Positions 58,856-64,000 of a DNA stretch of 64,000 nt are shown here, one piece after another (the stretch's first letter is position 1; the number at the start of each line of letters is the position of its first letter). Source of the stretch: Eleusine coracana subsp. coracana. Lineage: Eukaryota > Streptophyta > Magnoliopsida > Poales > Poaceae. A program made the position numbers and the translations under genes. Location of the stretch: contig CM064422.1 in NCBI GenBank assembly GCA_032690845.1, positions 8,742,001 through 8,806,000 of the forward strand, in the 5' to 3' direction. Under the pieces are notes generated by a model that saw nothing but the letters and a program-made list of their open reading frames with translations, was not told the origin of the DNA and made no database searches.

Positions 58856-61578
58856 CGCCGCCCTCCTCCGCTCTTACCCACTACCTCAAAGTTCAATCCC
58901 TCTCCACCCCTCAACGATTACACCCGCGTAACGACCGCTCCAATCGCGATTGCCAGCGCCTCGAAACCCACGCCTCCTCTCCCCTTCCTCGATCGATCGG
59001 GAGCTACGAGGACGGTAGAGTTGTTTATTGCGAGTGCGCATGCGTGTGCAGCGCAGCGGTGGTGGTGTCTGCTCTGCAGCAAGCGTAGCGAGTGGGGAAA
59101 TGTAGCGAGGTGATGGCGTGGGCCGGAGCGGGGTGGGGGATGGGAGGCGGATGCGAGCGAGAGAGGGGCGGAGGAGTGATAAGGACGAGGGCGTGGTCGC
59201 TGGTGCGCGTGTGACGCATGCCGCTCCGGATCTGGCCGCTCGCTTTATTGGATCCGGCATGTTTTCATCCGCACACTCCTCTGCAACCTTCTCGTGCTCC
59301 TTTTTCGGTGTTTCAATCTCTTGCTGGAAAACTACTCCGTTCCGGAAAAACGAAGGCGAGGCGAAGTTTAGATCACAAAGACGTAGTAATAGTATGCCAG
59401 GCAAGGTCACTGTTACGGGATCGTGAAACTTTTGGAACGAGAGTTTTTTCAACCGTTTTTCACAGCTGTGTGACCTACAGGCTGACTGATCGAAGCTTCC
59501 TGTTTATTGTCTTTACTTGTGATTGTCTAATTGTAAGTTTGGGTTTTCACATAAAAAGTACCAAAGGTGAAGCGTCCATAAGCTTGACGTTTGGGTTTAC
59601 ACATGAAAACTTTGATTGTCTAGAAAACAAAATCAGAGTTTGAATCTAAAATTAAATTTTAATATACTGATTTTGTTGACTAGGAAGTATTGGTTAGCAA
59701 GCACTTAAATCATACTAGATACTACTTCAAAGTTTATTTATAATATTTGTTGCGGTGAAAAGTTTGTTTATAAGATTGGCTGATTGTGTTTCCTTCTTCT
59801 TGTTTTTACCAATAATTTATAAAATTTCGATCAACTTTGACAACATAAGGTTTAGATTTTTTTTAAAATAAAATTATTTTTATAAGTAGCAAAGTGTTCG
59901 TGTGTTGTTATGGTATTTAAAAAATATAACAAAATATACAAACACAATTGATAGAATATGATATATAGTTTTATGAGACAAAAATACAATCTCTATATTG
60001 TTTGTTGTTTTTTGATAATATATACACTTATGAATCTGAAAGTTTGAACTTGTACATTTTACACTCTTAGCATTTTATATCGTTGTTTTACCATACGAAA
60101 GTGAAAATAGATCGAGCAAGTGTCATGGCTGAATGAACGTGACTGGCGACAAGGCAGATACTTTGAGGGGCATAAAGAAGGACACAACATATCATTTATT
60201 CAGCGGAGTTTCTCCTGATTTCTGTTTCACATTTTTAGTTCTTATCAAAAGTATCGAATTTTTCTTTCCACCTTTCTAGTCTTTTTCATGACTTGTTTTC
60301 ATAAATCAGGCAAACGGAAAGGCTTTCTGCTGCAGGGTGCTTGTCGGCTTGTTGGGTAGGTCTCACCCATTAATTAACAAAAGCCCACTCATTCTAGGTT
60401 GAGAAGCCCATTAAGTAGCGGAAGCCCAGTCGACTAGTTCGACCAAGTTTGATTATGTGACTTACCCAAAAATCATATTGTAGAGATACTGTGTGATGAA
60501 CTTTTAATAAAGTGGACAAAAAAAATGCATAGACGACCATATCTAGATCAATAGATTGTAGAAAAAGATCATAAAAGTTGATCCAATATATAGAAACCAT
60601 ATAAAAAAATAAAAAGAACACAGTCAATCAAATCTACAAATAAATTTTAATGGTACGAAGGGAGTGATATTTTTAAGTTGTTTGTAATTTCAAAAATTAG
60701 CTTAACTAAGTTGGTGATAAAGTTAAAGGGAAAATGTTGTATGTACCATTTAGCCCTCTGTCCAGAGAGTAAACTAATCTATGTGACTAGCTTCGTTGTT
60801 GGATGTTGCTCCGGTTGCTATGTTGGGTGTTGCAGGCTGAGTTGTGTTGGACGGCCATGATTGTCTCTGAAAAAAGAGGAAAGAACAGCAACATGATTGT
60901 CTCTGAAATTATTTATTCCAGTCGACGTGGAACCATTTAATGATCATCATGAGCAACTCCAGTGCTCTTTGGTTCCAAATGGCCTACTAGTATAAAATTT
61001 TAAAGTTCAAATGACTTCCAGAATTTGCAAAGAAACAAAATTCAGCCCTTCAGTGGTCATGCGCATCAAGTTGACCTCATGATATCGGTCACAATTTTTT
61101 TTTCTATTTTGACCCTTTTCTCTCTAAAATTTTAAAAATGACTTTATCTGAATTAAATTTTAGAATCTAGCTTCTTTTAGTCACGCCAAACTATTTGACG
61201 TGATATATGAATACAGTCACGTCAAATAATTTAATATAGTTAAATATGACATTTGTCAATTTTTACATATCAACCTATTTTTTTATGTGTCATTTGATTA
61301 TGCCAAATTATTTGGCATGACTCTATTTATGAGTCACACCATTTAGTTTGGAGTGACAAAAAGACCAGATCCTAAAAATTTAGTTCAGATAGGATTATTT
61401 ATAAAATTTTAGAAAGAAATGGGTCAAAATAGAAAAAAAGTTATCGGTCACAACGGACGGATCGCGCGAACACACGAATCCCCGTCGGAAACAAGGCCAC
61501 CTCTGCTCTGCCCGCACAGTCCCAGTCGCTTCCGAACATCTTCTTGCGGCCGAAGAAAAGCAGCCGAGCGCCCGAGCC
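58856..61578. other. Spacer between Yippee copy C and the ABC1 kinase gene
   Basis: 58856-59300 is the copy C promoter and leader side, homologous to the region upstream of copy A (shared tcctcgatcgatcggga). 59440-61080 is AT-rich with no gene seen. A MITE occupies about 61095-61442. The last 136 bp before the ATG are GC-rich. Confidence 0.55.
61095..61442. mobile_element. 348-bp MITE just upstream of the ABC1 kinase gene
   Basis: The ends TTTTTTTTTCTATTTTGACC and the complement of GGTCAAAATAGAAAAAAAG match, and the similarity runs inwards for about 110 bp. The same 11-mer ATCGGTCACAA flanks it at 61084-61094 and 61443-61453. Inside are near-palindromes CACGCCAAACTATTTGACGTG and ATGCCAAATTATTTGGCAT. 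A target duplication of 9-11 bp suggests a Mutator-type origin. Confidence 0.75.
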
Positions 61579-64000
61579 ATGTGGCGGCGGGCAGCGACGG
61601 CGGCGCTGTCGCTGGGCGCCGGCGCCGGTGCGGTCTCCATCGCCAGCTCCGAGGATCCCGCCGCGACCCTCAAGGTCTGCGCGCACCTGCCCCCGCGCCT
61701 CCTCCGCGACTCCGTCACGGCCGCCACCATCGCTGCCGACTACTCGTGGTCCCTCTGGGGCCTCGAGCCGGGCACCCCCGCGTACCTCGCCGCCAAGCAC
61801 GACGCCCACCTCCGCTCCGCCAACCGCCTCCAGGAGCTCTGCTTCCGCAACGGCGGCATCTACATCAAGCTCGGCCAGCACATCGCGCAGCTGGTACGGA
61901 ATTCGGCACTGGGTTTGTTTCAACAGTTATTCGATTTGAGAGTGATCTTTTCTGTGGTCGCTCGCGGTGGATTCGTTTGTCATATGGCTTAATTGTGAAC
62001 TGCTGACGAAAGTTAGGTGATTGTGCCGGTGTGCTATTTGCTTGTTTTAGGAGTACGTCGTGCCGGTGGAGTACGTGCAGACGATGAGGGAATCTATGCT
62101 GAAGAGGTGCCCGGTCTCGTCGATTGAGCAAGTCCGGGGGGTGTTCGCCAAAGATCTCGGAGAATCGCCAGAAACTGTTAGTGCCTGACGCCCTCTTTGC
62201 ATAACCGTTTGTGCAATACAACTGCCTAAGGAATTAGCTGTACAGCTGGAGCAGAAATGCGCAGCGAATCACTTATGATTTTGTTATCTGTCTTTTGTTT
62301 GTCTGCCTTGGAGGTCTACACCGGAACTAAAAAATTGAAGTCACTGGTCAGAACACCACAAGCTAATAATTTGGAAGCAATCTTCACCTGAAGTTTCATT
62401 TGTCCTTTTCCCTTCCGTGTAGGTTTTTGCAGAATTTGACCCTGTCCCTCTTGCAAGTGCTTCCCTTGCACAAGTTCATGCAGCCAGGACACATGATGGA
62501 CAAAAAGTTGCTGTTAAGGTTGAATTTTAAGAAAAATTGCAGTCTGTCCTGAATATCACTGCAGTTCAAGTCTAAGTAACTTATTCTCTCATCCTCCTAT
62601 CTCGATCTGCAGGTCCAACATGATCATTTGGCAGATACTGGCGTTGTAGATATAGCCACTGTGGAGTTGTTAGTGAATGTTCTGCATTATATTTTCCCTT
62701 CATTTGATTACAGGTACCGCCTATCGGCAACTTTGATCTATCATCTCATTTACATTTTTCGTCAATTTTAACAATGACATCTCTGCCTGAACCAGTAGCA
62801 AGACAAAATTATACCAAGACAAAGCTATTTGTATGTTTTGTATTAGAACTAATTTTGGGAGTGACTAATGCTTTTTTTTTTTGCCTAGCTATTATTTGTT
62901 GGTTATTGCTAATAGGGTTACATATATGGATTCTGAGTTCTATTGGAAAAACATTTCTTCAAAATCAATTCTTAGAGGGAAAAATAATCTTGCACCTGTA
63001 TTCAACAAAACTGAAAATGTCATGACGGGTTTGTTTCAGCAAAAAAAAAGGATTACCTTAAATGAAGCATGGCATCTATTTGCAATAATTAGTTCTACCC
63101 CTTAGTTGTCAATGCGCAAATTACATACAGAGCTCATAGTCATATACTATGTCAATGTTGCTGTCTGCTTAAGTTGCAATGCTTCTTTGCAGTTTTCTAT
63201 GCAGTTCTCATTTTACATTATCTGTTTCCATGCAGATGGTTAGTTGATGAAGTTCGAGAAAGTGCCCCTAAGGTACCAGTTTTGCCTGGCATATAATTTC
63301 CTTGCTATAACTTCTTCATATTCTTCCTTTTTGCTTGTTACCAGATGCCTTACCTTATGCCTACGATTGCTGCCTTGTTGATATAATTTTTTTGTTTTTG
63401 CAAAGAAATGTTATTTCCCAGTAGGGTCTCTTCATTTCAAACTTGTTTGTTTATGGAATTTATACTCTTAACTGAAAGGAACAAAGGTAAAAGAATTATG
63501 GACTTTGTACTGTGTACTAACTAGTTGCTGCAATTCCCAGGAACTAGATTTCTTGAATGAGGCCAAAAACAGTGAAAAATGTTTGGTGAACTTTAGAAGG
63601 TTGTCTCCTCATATAGCGGGTAGCATATATGCACCTAAGGTTTACTGGACTCTGAGCACATCTAGAATTCTAACCATGGAATTTATGGATGCCAAGGAGA
63701 TAACTGATGTTCGTGGCATTAAAGAAACTGGAATGCACCCTGCGGATGTTTCAAACCTAGTAAGTTTCCAAGATAGAATTATTTAAGCAAGTGGTATGGA
63801 CTTTGTTACACAATACTCATTTCTTAGTTGTCTAGGTCAGTAAAGCATTTGCTGAGATGATTTTCAAACATGGTTTTGTTCACTGTGATCCCCATGCTGC
63901 CAATATGATGGTCCGGCCCATGCCAGAAGACAGCAGAAAACTTTTTGGTGAGAATCTGTCTTCGAGCATCACAAACAAAACTAATATTCATGCTACTTTT
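61579..64000 (+). CDS. ABC1/ADCK1-like atypical kinase, 3' end cut by the window
   Basis: Seven exons are visible: 61579-61893, 62051-62176, 62423-62518, 62613-62713, 63236-63272, 63541-63759 and 63836-63947, with intron 7 running past the edge. The ~335 residues seen match the ADCK1 branch of the ABC1/COQ8 family, in Arabidopsis the ATH9-type kinase by my recollection. Motifs are KLGQ at 97-100 (ICxKxGQ-like), SASLAQVHAA around residues 159-168 in place of the protein-kinase glycine loop, the invariant Lys179 in VAVKVQ, and the catalytic loop HCDPHAAN at 314-321. The DFG-like segment lies beyond the window. The short Arg/Ala-rich N-terminus (MWRRAATAALSLGAG) suggests mitochondrial import. 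ABC1 proteins act in quinone and lipid homeostasis. A MITE ends 137 bp before the ATG. Confidence 0.93.

Overview
This window is nuclear DNA from a flowering plant, almost certainly a grass (Poaceae). The genes have many GT-AG introns. Several first exons are very GC-rich (PurA, CDT2, oleosin, CCCH, Yippee and ABC1K genes) against AT-rich introns and spacers. The spacers and introns are littered with small DNA transposons (Stowaway-, hAT- and Mutator-type) typical of grasses. I cannot name the species. From memory only, and unchecked, the pairing of a PurA gene with an 18-kDa-type oleosin recalls rice chromosome 3.

Layout, left to right. 1-2.8 kb is non-coding. A minus-strand F-box/LysM gene (2.8-5.3 kb) shares a 558-bp upstream interval with the divergent plus-strand NatB catalytic subunit gene NAA20 (5.9-7.8 kb). 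Two minus-strand genes follow: adenylosuccinate synthetase (8.8-11.7 kb) and the ribosome-biogenesis factor Pescadillo (12.4-18.8 kb, 14 exons). After a repeat-rich spacer comes plus-strand CDT2, a CRL4 substrate receptor (21.6-24.8 kb, 15 exons), then a decayed hAT transposase (25.9-28.3 kb). A single-exon oleosin gene with ABA/seed-type promoter motifs lies at 29.7-30.3 kb. A short hAT MITE and a 2.3-kb internally deleted Mutator-like element fill 30.9-33.8 kb. An alkaline ceramidase gene (36.2-39.4 kb, with a 5'UTR intron) and a minus-strand ankyrin/CCCH zinc-finger gene (41.8-44.1 kb) come next.

47.4-58.9 kb holds a tandem array of three Yippee-like genes, all on the minus strand. Copy C is canonical, copy B has an unrelated N-terminus, and copy A is broken. 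Their introns carry nested mobile elements. The right edge cuts an ADCK1-like ABC1 kinase gene (61.6 kb to the end). All coding models below were built by hand: exon lengths and splice phases were checked to close the reading frame.

I see no evidence of a wholly new biological system. The most notable observation is that the N-terminal extension and 5' leader of Yippee copy B look copied from the start of the CCCH zinc-finger gene about 7.5 kb away, which would make a chimeric gene. Other points of interest: tandem duplications that copy splice sites in two genes; an in-frame, stop-free 93-nt intron in NAA20; an LTR mini-element with perfect target duplications; and a Mutator-like element nested inside a MITE inside an intron.
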